A DNA stretch of 64,000 nt from Wolfiporia cocos (Eukaryota > Basidiomycota > Agaricomycetes > Polyporales > Phaeolaceae). Location: contig JACCLO010000005.1 in the NCBI GenBank assembly GCA_029448655.1, positions 2,604,001 through 2,668,000 on the forward strand. Direction: 5' to 3'. The notes beneath the pieces are model-generated. The model saw nothing but the letters and a program-made list of their open reading frames with translations. It did no database searches and was not told the origin of the DNA. Made by a program: the position numbers and the translations under genes. Positions within the stretch are counted from its first letter, which is position 1; each line of letters opens with the position of its first letter. Shown here piece after piece: positions 38,295-47,950 of this stretch.

Positions 38295-39452
38295 ATGGTC
38301 GCGCATCTGCCGCCGTCCATCAAGCACCTCCTCACCCTCCGCAACCCGCACTCCTTCCCCGGGCCCCCCCTCCCCGCCCTCACCGACATCCTCGCCCGCA
38401 CCCACCGCGACGCCCGCCAGCGCAACGCAGAGAACGGCTGGCTCACCCTCGCGGTCAGTGCACCGCGCGCGCTCGCTCATCAGGCGACATCACGCCTCGT
38501 GTCCGTTCGCCCTGACACCCGCTTGTTCCTCGCAGACCTGCACGCTCCTCACCGCCAACGTCCCCTCTTCCGTCGCCCACCTCTACCGCTTTGCCACGAG
38601 GGATGATCTCGCCCGCCCAGACTCCCGGCGCAGCTTCCCGGAGGCCCTCGCCAAGGCCGCCGCCATGCGCGAGGCAGCACTGAAGAGCTGTATTTTTGTC
38701 GGCGTCCCCCGGGTAAGCCATCGCGCTCCCTGCTATCTGCCAGCGGCTCGATAACGCAAGCACCGTGCCTTCCCAGACCATCCTGTCCTTCGCGGGCATG
38801 TTCGAGGCCTTCGAGGACGACGTCAAGCGCGGCCTGCGCAAGCAGCCCAATCGGTGAGCCCCGCCTCCCGCTATGCCCGTGGGCGGCTGTATTCACCACG
38901 CTTGAATTAAATTAGGGTGGCGACACCGGATAACATAGAGGCAATCAAGGCGCGGGGACAAGCTTTGTGGGACTCAATCTACCAGCCGCATGCCGTCAAG
39001 CTCTATAACAAGCTAGGCGGATATCACCCCGATTTTATAGGTGCGTCCCCTGTGTGCCCCGGCCATTTCCTCTTCCGTGCAATCGCCCCCACTCTCTCGG
39101 GTCGCCTTGATTGCTCGCCCCTCTTACTGGATGCTGATCGTCCTATTGCCCCCGATCAGTCTTCATTATACAGGCCTACGGCGCCGTCCTCTCCCCCATG
39201 CCCGGCGGCGACGCCGAACAGGGCAATCTCAGCCGTGCGTTGGGCTCCATCGTCGGCACGGCGTGTCTGCGCGCGGAGGAGCATGTTGCTCCGCAGCTCA
39301 CGAGCCACGTCTTTGGCCTGCTCAAAGCGCGCTACGTCGAGGGCCTCAGCGAGGAAGACTATTGGCTGGCCACGGACGAGGGCACGGAGTGGGTCGTCCG
39401 TACCGTGGATGCTATCATGGACGTTGTCAGGCCGGAGCAGAATGCCGATTAG
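38295..39452 (+). CDS. AhpD-like / carboxymuconolactone decarboxylase-fold protein
   Basis: Five exons (38295-38453, 38536-38712, 38777-38853, 38916-39040, 39160-39452) join in frame to 276 residues. It starts MVAHLPPSIKHLLTLRNPH. Helical segments include ENGWLTLATCTLLTANVPSS, SRRSFPEALAKAAAMREAAL, and the family core PRTILSFAGMFEAFEDDVK. Then come TPDNIEAIKARGQALWDSIY, HPDFIVFIIQAYGAVLSPMP and HVFGLLKARYVEGLSEEDYW. The layout matches fungal AhpD-like proteins. The CxxC pair of bacterial AhpD is not seen in the core, where KSCIFVG has one cysteine, so peroxidase activity is doubtful. There is no clear targeting signal. Biological role unknown. Confidence 0.8.
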
Positions 39453-39795
39453 ACGAAGCTGTAGGTTCCGGCCTTGGTGATGTATGTACTTCTGAGTGAC
39501 AATGCGTTCGGATTCCAAATCAGATCCTATGCTTCCCCGGCTTTACGTATGGCTGTGTGTCAGCGGCCATGGCGGCCGGTTTTCTAGTGAGTTGAACGTA
39601 TAAGCACCGGTGTCTTGTGGCCTTCCTTCGGCATGGCTCCTGAGCATCGTAACATGAGCTGGTAGTATACACTTGGTCATATGCGCAATAAATTATTAGA
39701 TACAAGGATGTACACAAGAAATGCGGTTGAGAATATTACATTTTGATGCTGGCAAACCATGTCGGGAAACAAACCGATGGGAAGATGCACGAATA
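39453..39795. other. convergent 3' flanks, no gene seen
   Basis: 343 bp between the stops of the AhpD-like gene (+) and the second DUF6593 gene (-). It is AT-richer toward its right end and should hold both 3' UTRs. Confidence 0.55.
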
Positions 39796-40623
39796 TCAAA
39801 GATTATACGCAATGACGAAACGATACAGCATGGCAGTTACAGTGACCGTGTCCATGAGGGGCGGATGCATCTGATGAGACCGATGAGCGCACGATATCGG
39901 ATCATCCCACCCAATCGACTTACCACGACACCAGCCCCCGCGTTCCGCACAAAGTGCAGCTCTCCGTACACGTCGCCTATATTGTACCGTGCCGGCCGGA
40001 TGGGCCGGTAAAACGCGATGACGTTGCCGTTCTGGTCTTGCAGCTGCACGAAGGCGAGTCAGCACGCAGCAGCACGCGGCGCACGCGCGCGGCGGGGGAC
40101 GGACCACGACGTCACTATACTGGTTATTGCTTGGCCGCCACCGGTACTGATAGCCATCGGGCCCGTTGAACATCCTGCAGTTCTGAAACTCCGGGGTCAG
40201 CCAGGAACGCACGCGGCGCGTCGGGGGACTCACGGGCGCGCGAGGGTCGAGTCGGACTAGATCCGCCATGGGGAGCGTGCTCTGCGGGCGTGCTCAGCGT
40301 GTGCACACGCACAAATTCGGGGCTGTGGCGGCCTACCTTTCCGATCATCGCGCGCCCAAGCCCGCCATTTTGCGACCACTCGAGCTTCGCGACGCGATCC
40401 TCCTTGTTGGCCCGGATCGCCCGCCACAACGTGGTGACATTGACGCCCTGGTTGTTGGGCTCTGTCTGGCCGCAAAAATCAGAGCCCGTCCAATAGCCGC
40501 GCGGGCATTATGGTGATTGTGGCTCACCGTGAAGCGGTAGAGCACCCCGTAGCTGCCGAAGAGCTGACTTTGACGGGGGTCTTGCGAAGTCCAGGAGAGC
40601 ACTTCGTTGCCGCTTCCAGACAT
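39796..40623 (-). CDS. DUF6593 domain protein (second copy in window)
   Basis: ATG at 40623 (MSGSGNEVLSWTSQDP). Exon 1 ends GSYGVLYRFT. An intron joins to TEPNNQGVNVTTLWRAIRAN, then KLEWSQNGGLGRAMIGK, which is the central strand and tryptophan pair. Further exons give the core CRMFNGPDGYQYRWRPSNNQ, YSDV / LQDQNGNVIAFYRPIRPARY and ELHFVRNAGAGVV. The last exon reads MHPPLMDTVTVTAMLYRFVI with the stop at 39796-39798. This is the canonical DUF6593 order (YRF, W..I.W, F.G.DGY.Y.W, NG.VIA.Y, MD..V.T..). It differs strongly from the copy at 28.3 kb, so the two are old paralogues at most. One exon boundary near 40.26 kb is uncertain. Confidence 0.85.
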
Positions 40624-41819
40624 GTCGGGGTCGTCGTACAAGCTTCAAGGCTGGACACAGTCTTCCGCGGTGGCAGTGGAACCGTGCAGACGATGCACAA
40701 GTGCTTTATAGCGAGACACTGCGAAATTTTCTTGTATTTATACTGATGGTGGATTGTTCGATCGGGAACGTGTACATCGTGACAGATAAAGGCTCAGGAC
40801 AGGTATTCCAACGTGTCTGCAGAAGCGGCAAGGGTTCATGATGTCGTCTCGAGCCACGTCCAGTGGAGTAGAGGTCCGATATTCCCTTCCGGTGAGCACA
40901 AGATGATCGAGGAACAACACGAGGATGTTGTTAGCGCCATCTTTCACCTCGAGTCTGGTGAGAGAAAAGTCCAGAATATGTGCAACCCTTCTCTGGCGTG
41001 AGGAAGCGATTGCGGTATCGTGCCATCTAGGACCACAAGGATCCGACGAGTTCTATGTGTAAAAGACTCGTAAAGGCGGATTACCCCGTCCGTAGGACAG
41101 TCGGAAACAAGACCAGATCTGCTGTCACTCGTCCGACCTCATGCACGAGGTGAAGCGAAGGGTCAGATAAGGCATGTCGGTTGCAATGTGTTGGATCGAC
41201 TGGCAGGAGGTACACCCAGGGATGTGGAACAGGTGAGCTGTGCGTGTTCACAGCGTGTCCGACATTCCATACGCAGTACAAGGGGCTATCTCCTCGCGGT
41301 CAAAGTTCAAACGCGGGAGCGATGGTTGGGTCCCGGCATGACAAACTCGAGCGGTCCAAAGTCACGAATTCGGTTCGTATGAGGCAGGTGTGAGCTGGCA
41401 TAGCGGCACGCGCCGTTCAAGATGCTATTGCAACCACAGAAATTACCGATTTGGGAGGCGCATTTAACATGACCCATCCTGGAGCTTAACCTACTTTCGC
41501 TGACGAAGACCTAGCGCGTACATAAAGAGCCTGATAGAGCGCTCGTTCTGAACAGCGCTCGCGAGGCCGGAGTAGTACAGAAGCGCGAAATCACGCGTAT
41601 CCACACTAGATCTCACCCGCACCCGAAAGGAAGAAACACTGTTGCCAGCTATCGCGACGCCGTATGTACAGTGGCCCTGTGTCATCAGACGCACACTCGC
41701 GCAATCGTACTAATTTTGAGGGCACATCCGGCCTACCTGCGACAACGGACCTATTATCGTTCAATTCAGTTCGTATCATAGCAAGCGAGACGCACAGTGA
41801 TATGTACATGTCGTCCGGA
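40624..41819. other. 1.2 kb intergenic region, no gene recognised
   Basis: Upstream of the second DUF6593 gene and downstream of the uL11m gene (both minus). Frames are at most about 70 codons and carry no motif. It likely holds the DUF6593 promoter and the uL11m 3' UTR. Confidence 0.5.
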
Positions 41820-42329
41820 TTACGGTACGACCTGAATGCCTAGCGTTTTGGCGGTACCAATGATGGTGCTGGCGATCGCCTCGAGCCTCAGATGCTTGAG
41901 GTGTTCATCTGTGGCTTTGATTTTTGCGATTTCATACACGTGCTTCAGGCTTACAGTCCCGACGATCTCATGACCAGGACGACCGGTGCCCTTCTCGACA
42001 CCGGCCGCCTTCTTGAGGAAGTACGCGGTAGGGGGCGTCTTCGTGATGAATGTGAAGGAACGGTCAGGCTGGACGGTTATGAGTGTTGGGATGGGGATGC
42101 CAGGCTCTATGTGTGCAGTACGGGCGTTGAATTCTTTACAAAAGTCCATCGACTTGACACCCCGGGCACCCAACGCAGGACCTATCGGAGGAGTTGGTGC
42201 TGCCTTTCCGGCTCCCACCAGGATGCGCTGAAACAAGGAGAGGTTAGACGGAAAACAAGGACACTACGTAAGATACGCGGAACCACGTACCACAACCTGT
42301 GCTCTGGCCTTGCCAGCAGCTGATGACAT
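41820..42329 (-). CDS. MRPL19: mitochondrial large-subunit ribosomal protein uL11m
   Basis: Part of the GTPase-associated centre of the mitochondrial large subunit. Exon 1 (42291-42329) encodes MSSAAGKARAQVV and exon 2 (41820-42227) begins RILVGAGKAAPTPPIGPALG; the join is in frame and gives 148 residues. L11 hallmarks are the proline-rich APTPPIGPALGARG turn, FCKEFNART, PTLITVQPDRSFTFITKTPP and the C-terminal RNA-binding domain (GTVSLKHVYEIAKIKA, ASTIIGTAKTLGIQVV). Length is close to bacterial L11. The start is divergent from the M28 peptidase gene. Confidence 0.95.
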
Positions 42330-42708
42330 GATGGCCTCTGCTCGCCACCAGTCAGAGCGAAGAACCTGTGACGCTGAGAGCAGGAAATTTCAGCAATGTT
42401 AGGATTGCGCGCGTTACATAAGTATCCGAGTTGCCTCTTCCGGAAGGGCTCTCTTATTTCCGTCGTCGAAAGCGGCCCGCTCGGAATACTGCCAGGTCGA
42501 CGACGATGTTCTCCGCGTAGGGCGAATAGAAGCTTCTACCGTGCTTTGATGGCCTGATGCCCATGATAGCATATCCGAATGGTGCATTTTGCGGTCCTGT
42601 TCGAGTCTCGTTTCAAGTCCGAACTTCTAAACGCGCCATATATGGCAACTCGCTGGCTGTTATACGTCGTCGCGTGGACGCGTGCGGGGTTGCTCCCGCA
42701 CGGTCATC
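42330..42708. promoter_or_regulatory. divergent promoter region, uL11m and M28 aminopeptidase
   Basis: 379 bp between two starts on opposite strands. A TATATGG-like motif lies near 42638, about 70 bp before the peptidase ATG. No open frame of note. Confidence 0.45.
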
Positions 42709-44691
42709 ATGAAGTCTCTGGCCTGCCTGCTCTCCCTCGTGTCTGTAGCCGTTGCTTCGCTAGCATATGGCGACGGCGAGCAAGTCTTGCTCGGAGATGG
42801 ACGTCAGACCTATCCGGGATTCGATTTGGACCTGAGTGATCTCCGATGGGTCCAACTAGAAGGACAAGCCCCTGTGATGATGTCCGAGCTTGAGAAGGTT
42901 ATCCGTTCCATAATGTCGGGCTCTGTATACGCGTCTTATCATTCGTATCCAGATTGAGCTGAAGGCGCAGGGCTACAAGTTTTTCGACGTGTATGTCGCT
43001 TGTTCAGTGATGGCGGCTCACATGTCCTGACTGTCGTCAGTTCGGGTACCCCTGATCTAGGCTATTCTGCCCATCTGAGGCTGGCAAATAAACGTGAGAT
43101 ATGGTGCATACGTTGACGTACATCTTGACTTATAGGATTCTCGCATATGACGTAGCTTCGTACCCGACACCCAACAAGACGGAGATTGTCAAACCTATTC
43201 TCAAGACTCTTGAGATTGATAACCTCAAGACCGGTTTGACCACTTTCACCAGCTTCAGAACGAGGTGTACGTACTACAGAACATGTTCCGAATGTTGATC
43301 ATGCTTATGATGGCGCTCTCAGATTATCGCAGTGAGGTGCGCGCGCTCAAGCTCCGAAAGGAACAAGCATGCTGAAACCTGCTTAGACCGGCAAACAGAG
43401 CCAGGAGTGGCTGCTCTCTACAATCAAGAAGGTGAATGCTTATGTAATGGCGTGACGCATATACCCAGCTTTGCTCATGCGCTACAATAGCTCACAGAGA
43501 AATACGCCTCGAAGTCGCTGCAGGATATCATCACAATACAAGAATTCCCTCACACATGGGTTCAAAGCTCCGTGGTAGGTTGGCAGCCATCAGGTCATAT
43601 CGAGCTCCGTTGCTGAAAATACGCGGGCTAGATTACCAGGATCAACGGGTCTTCATCGGATGATAGCATAGTCGTCATTGGTGCCCACCAGGACAGGTAA
43701 GCTGCTTGCATGAATGCAATGTACAAGCTCATCGCGGAAATGAACAGCACGAACTTCTGGCCATTCCTGCCAGCTCCCGGTCAGTGTCAGCCTATCACCG
43801 TGCGCTTCTCAGATTCTGACCGCATGCTGCAGGCGCCGACGACGACGGTTCTGGGTCCATGAGCATCTTGGAAGCGTACCGGGCGCTGATCGCGGCTGAC
43901 TTCCGCCCTGAGCGCGCCGTTGAATTTCACTGGTACTCTGCAGAGGTATCAATATATCCATGCATGTCTTTATCTTTGCCGCTGATGCCTGACGCCTTTC
44001 AAGGAGGGCGGTCTTCTTGGTTCCCAAGCGATAGCACAAGATTATGAGCGTCGTGGCGCGAACGTTGTTGCCATGAGTCAGGTACGGCTAGGCCTGTAAT
44101 CGCCCGTACTTGCGTTTACATTACGAATAGTACGACATGACAGCATGGGTCAAGAAAGGAACGCGGGAAGAAGTCGGAATCATCGTCGATTTCACGGATC
44201 CAGAGTGAGCCTTGCAGCTGTCCAACGCCTCGCAATTTGTAACCGTTATTGCGCAGATTAACGGACCTCAACAAGCAATTGGTGGAAAAGTACCTGGACA
44301 TCCCGTATGCCGAGACTAAATGTGGCTACGCTTGCAGCGACCAGTAAGATCTCCTGACCTTGCTTCTTCCTGGTGGCTCACCTCATTCTAAGTGCCTCGT
44401 GGTCCAAGGCTGGATATCCTTCCGTATTTACCATTGGTAAGCATCGAATCGTTTGACGGAAGCCTCGGTTGATATTCTCGATCGTAGAGAGCTTGTTTGA
44501 GAACTCCAATAAGAACATACACAGCACCAATGAGTGAGTGGTTCGTTCTAGGTCCGAATACAACGGAGCTTAAGCTTCCTGCCAGCCGTTTGGATATCTC
44601 TGACGAATTCAGCTTCTCTCATATGTTGGAATTTTCCAAGCTTGCGGTAGCTTTCGCAGTCGAGTTAGGAGGGTGGACTAGATCGGATTAG
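42709..44691 (+). CDS. secreted M28 leucine aminopeptidase (Lap1-like)
   Basis: Extracellular zinc aminopeptidase. ATG at 42709 with a signal peptide ([20 protein letters not shown]). A propeptide follows ([35 protein letters not shown]). More than ten short introns interrupt the gene. All di-zinc ligands are visible: VVIGAHQDS (His, Asp), [10 protein letters not shown] (bridging Asp), [14 protein letters not shown] (catalytic Glu and ligand Glu), [10 protein letters not shown] (Asp) and NIHSTND (His). Other family blocks are [18 protein letters not shown], the cysteine pair in [17 protein letters not shown], and the C-terminal [20 protein letters not shown]. The stop is at 44691. Size and motif order match fungal M28E aminopeptidases. 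Its 3' end converges on the WD40 gene, with 137 bp between the stops. Confidence 0.93.
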
Positions 44692-44828
44692 TTTCCAACG
44701 CGCCAGTGATCGCAATCCGCGTTCTGTAATTCTGCAATGCGAGCCCGTTGAATTATATTGTCTACATGGTAAAAAGTGCGTGATTGTGAGCGCGAGACAA
44801 GTCCAATTGCACCCGTATTGAATTGATA

Positions 44829-47698
44829 CTATGAAGTCTTAGTGTCCCATATAGTCACCAAGTGGCCGCCGTAAGCGACCACGTTGGATCCGATGTGTGC
44901 GGTGTGTACAATTGGCGCTTCACGCACCAAGCGGAACATCGCCTCCTGCAAGATGAGGTAAGACGGCCGGAGTAGAACTCAAGAATTGTCGCCCACCTTG
45001 GTCTTGCGGTAATCCCAGATACGGACCACGCCCTTCCCGTCATCTGCGTAGGGTCGTGCAAAGAAGCTCCTGCTAGTGGTGCCCTTGACATACCGACTCT
45101 TGAACTTCGTGTTATTATCGCGACAGCCGAATTCTAGGGCAGGGGCCTGCTTGAAGCCAGCGGCCCTCGTGTCATAGACCTGAACTTGACGATCCATGTG
45201 GTCCACCTGCACCACGCGCCGTGAGCGCGATATTAAATACGCATTCATGTCCAGTGACCCACCTCGAGGATGACAAGATGGGGGAGTCGAGGATCTACGT
45301 GGATTTGGAGAATACGGCCATCGGAAACCCGCGTAGGATCCGGCGCGACGCGCGCGTCAAGCTTCATGGCGGAGATGCAGTTGCCCGCGGATGAATATAT
45401 CATCTCATCGTGCGTTCGACATGCAATCGCGTGTACTGATGCAGAGTGAACCACTGGCAAACATTGCGATCGAGCAGAATATATGTCGCTTCCGCGACGT
45501 TTCACGGACCACAAATGAACCGTTTTGTCGTGTCCGCCAGATAAGAAGCGCATACCAGCTCCTACAGGCGCGAGGGCGCTAATGCCGGGGTTGGGATAGG
45601 CTAGCCCCGACCTTTCCAGAACTACCGTATGCGCCTTGTGTGCTAAGTGCAATCGCCGCGGGGCCTACCTGTAGTCAGCAACTGAACGAGTCGAACCTCG
45701 AGAACTGCAGGTTCACGTACCTGATCGGCGCTTAAAGGTATCAATGACACCTGACTCGGACCAGCGTCGAGAGCCATAGCCACCGTATTGTCCTCGAGGA
45801 GGCAAGCATCCACTATGTGAGGAATTGCTGCGCCCGGCTCATCGAATGGCAGGGAATATGCGGAGATTCTGCACCTGCGGAGTATTTAGCGCTATGTATG
45901 TGACGGAACTAAAAGCGCTCACAGTCTCGTCTGATCGATGAAGCTGGCATCGCCTCGCATGGCAATTGTAGTAATTGGGAGCGCCTCGTCAAGAGACACA
46001 AGCACCCTCCTTCCTCGCGCGAAAACGGTCTTCGGGATGACGATGTCGTGACCATCGCGAGGGCCCGCGGACCCACTTCGGCCTTCGCAGCCACTGGTGT
46101 CGTGTTGCAAGTGTTGGGATGTGGAATATCTCGCTAATGAACCATTCGGCGTTGGTCCCTCTGGATGGTAGTGACCGCTACTATTTGATGACATCGCATT
46201 GCTACGAGACTTCTCTTCGCGTAGTTTAGACCGCCGATCTCGGATCGGGATGGCTTGAGACCGTCCTACAGTCTTCATCCGAGGATGAGGACGTGGCTTC
46301 GCAAGTGAGCGCCTGTTCGAGAACGGAATAAATGCTTCCTTCTTGGCACGCGCCCGATGAGAACCCTCGTCGCTATCTTCGTCGCTGCTAGGAATCCGTA
46401 GCGATGGTCTAGCTGTTTGTCCGTTGGCACGCTTCAAAGCGAGAGCCGTTATCTCGTCCGCTGTCATGGAAGATATATTACGATTAGTACTTGTAGTATC
46501 CACAAGAACTTGTTCGTCCCGTTCTGACTCAGATTCCGACCCAGAGTCGCTGTTTCCACAGTCTGAGCTTGATTGCAGGATACCAAAGTCGCCGTATAAT
46601 GAACTGAGTCGTTGTGTAGCGTTGGTATGCGCAGCGGGGGCAACGGGTTCGTAATGCGACGCTACTGGCGATACTACTCGACCATGCGGAATGCCTTCAG
46701 TAGGCAGTATTGAGGATGACGATCCGTTCGCTGAAAGATTGATTGGAATATCACTCATGGAGGTTCTACAGCGACTCACCCTGCCGCGAGCTCGACCGCA
46801 TAAGATTGATTTTGTCATACAATGAGCGCAGCTGTCTGATGATGTCGGGAGGAATTTCTGCGGACATCGTTGTGTCTGGTGTCGGGATTTGGACGGTCGT
46901 TCGACCTTGCGGGATGTTACCACCAGACGGCCCTGCAACGGGCGGGATCCGCGCTGGAATTCGATCGTACTCAGAGGGAAAACGGCTTTCAGGCACGAAA
47001 TTTCCCTCGTGCAACTGTTTTTCCTCCTCTTCGTCGTCAATGAGAATAGGATTATCTGCATCGCACCCAAGTTCAGTTAACTGCCCGAGGGGCTGAATAT
47101 GATCCGCTTTCTCGTCCTCTTCAGACAGAAGGTCGATGATGACAGGTGAAACGCTTGAGGCCTTTGACTCTGCGATGGCCATTTTTAGCGCTTCCACATC
47201 TATGCCTTCTCTTCCAGCGGCATGAAGTCAGCATCTGGAAGTACCAGAAGGATGAGGTACATACATGGACAGAAGAGACTCCAAGTCCTCAAATTTGGCA
47301 GAATCATCGAGAATCCTAGATAACAGAAGTCGGCGCATGATATAATAGCGACCAGAATCTCACGAACCAGTCAAAAATGATGCCGTCATCTCTGGAGGGA
47401 GTGATGAACATGGGCAACGACTCTAAAGTACCATTTGTCCAGCTTACAGAAGCCGAGGCGCTCTACTAATTCGGCGGCCTCTTCTAGACAGTTCATGAGC
47501 AGCTTTGATAATCAAGGTGTTGAGTGTATGATTGTCTGTCAACGTTGTTTGGACTTTAACCCAGGTGGCACCACGGGTACCGAGCGGAGACGTAGGAGGG
47601 GCAGCGACTGCCTGGGGTTCATCCTGTTTGATTCTCTTGCTGACATTAGGAGAAAGGTCTGGAAAAGGTGAGTACCTTTTAATTGAGGGCGAGTCCAT
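44829..47698 (-). CDS. WD40-repeat protein A with long acidic/Ser-rich N-terminus
   Basis: ATG at 47698 (MDSPSIKRYSPFPDLSP). The N-terminal half is disordered and charged: LGFCKLDKW, then KASSVSPVIIDLLSEEDEK and NPILIDDEEEEKQLHEG. The latter resemble SUMO-interacting motifs (VIIDLL, PILIDDEEEE). Next come SGSESESERDEQ and a basic region (RSKLREEKSRS). The WD40 part begins HIVDACLLEDNTVAMALDAG. It continues LSGGHDKTVHLWSVKRRGS, SVHAIACRTHDEMIYSSAGN, LPHLVILEVDHMDRQVQVYD and GKGVVRIWDYRK, and ends GSNVVAYGGHLVTIWDTKTS with the stop at 44829-44831. Only about four to five blades are recognisable, so it may pair with another protein or hold degenerate repeats. It is head to head with paralogue B. 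The N-terminal exon joins at 47.2-47.6 kb are approximate. Role unknown; a nuclear protein is likely. Confidence 0.8.
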
Positions 47699-47950
47699 GA
47701 AGGTGCAAAGGTGCAAAGCGGGGTCGACGCGCTTGACGCGATGCGATTGGTTGAATCGCGTCTGTGGCATGCGGGATCACGTGCATTGGTTTTTTTTCAA
47801 TCACATGTACAAGGGAAGTACGTGAGGGCCACGTGCATTAGTGGCTAAGTGGCATGAGTGCATGAATTCCGACGAGACTCTTTTCGCATCCTGCTCCGCT
47901 ACATTGAGTGGCTGCAAACCACCTTGCTTGTTAATTCGTCTAACAGCTGA
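47699..47950. promoter_or_regulatory. bidirectional promoter of the WD40 pair with duplicated E-box
   Basis: Only 252 bp separate the start codons of two divergent WD40 paralogues. The segment holds two identical direct copies of CACGTGCATT at 47778-47787 and 47830-47839, each containing the palindromic E-box CACGTG, spaced 52 bp. A related CACATGTA lies between them. Two reverse CCAAT boxes (ATTGG) lie at 47746-47750 and 47785-47789. A perfect 6-bp inverted repeat, GCGATT and AATCGC around GGTTG, is at 47743-47759. E-boxes bind bHLH factors. That both genes use these sites is inference. Confidence 0.6.

Noticed and set aside
45680..45710. B-box-like GGTTCGACTC on the minus strand
   Set aside because: There is no upstream A box, and it lies within the WD40 gene.
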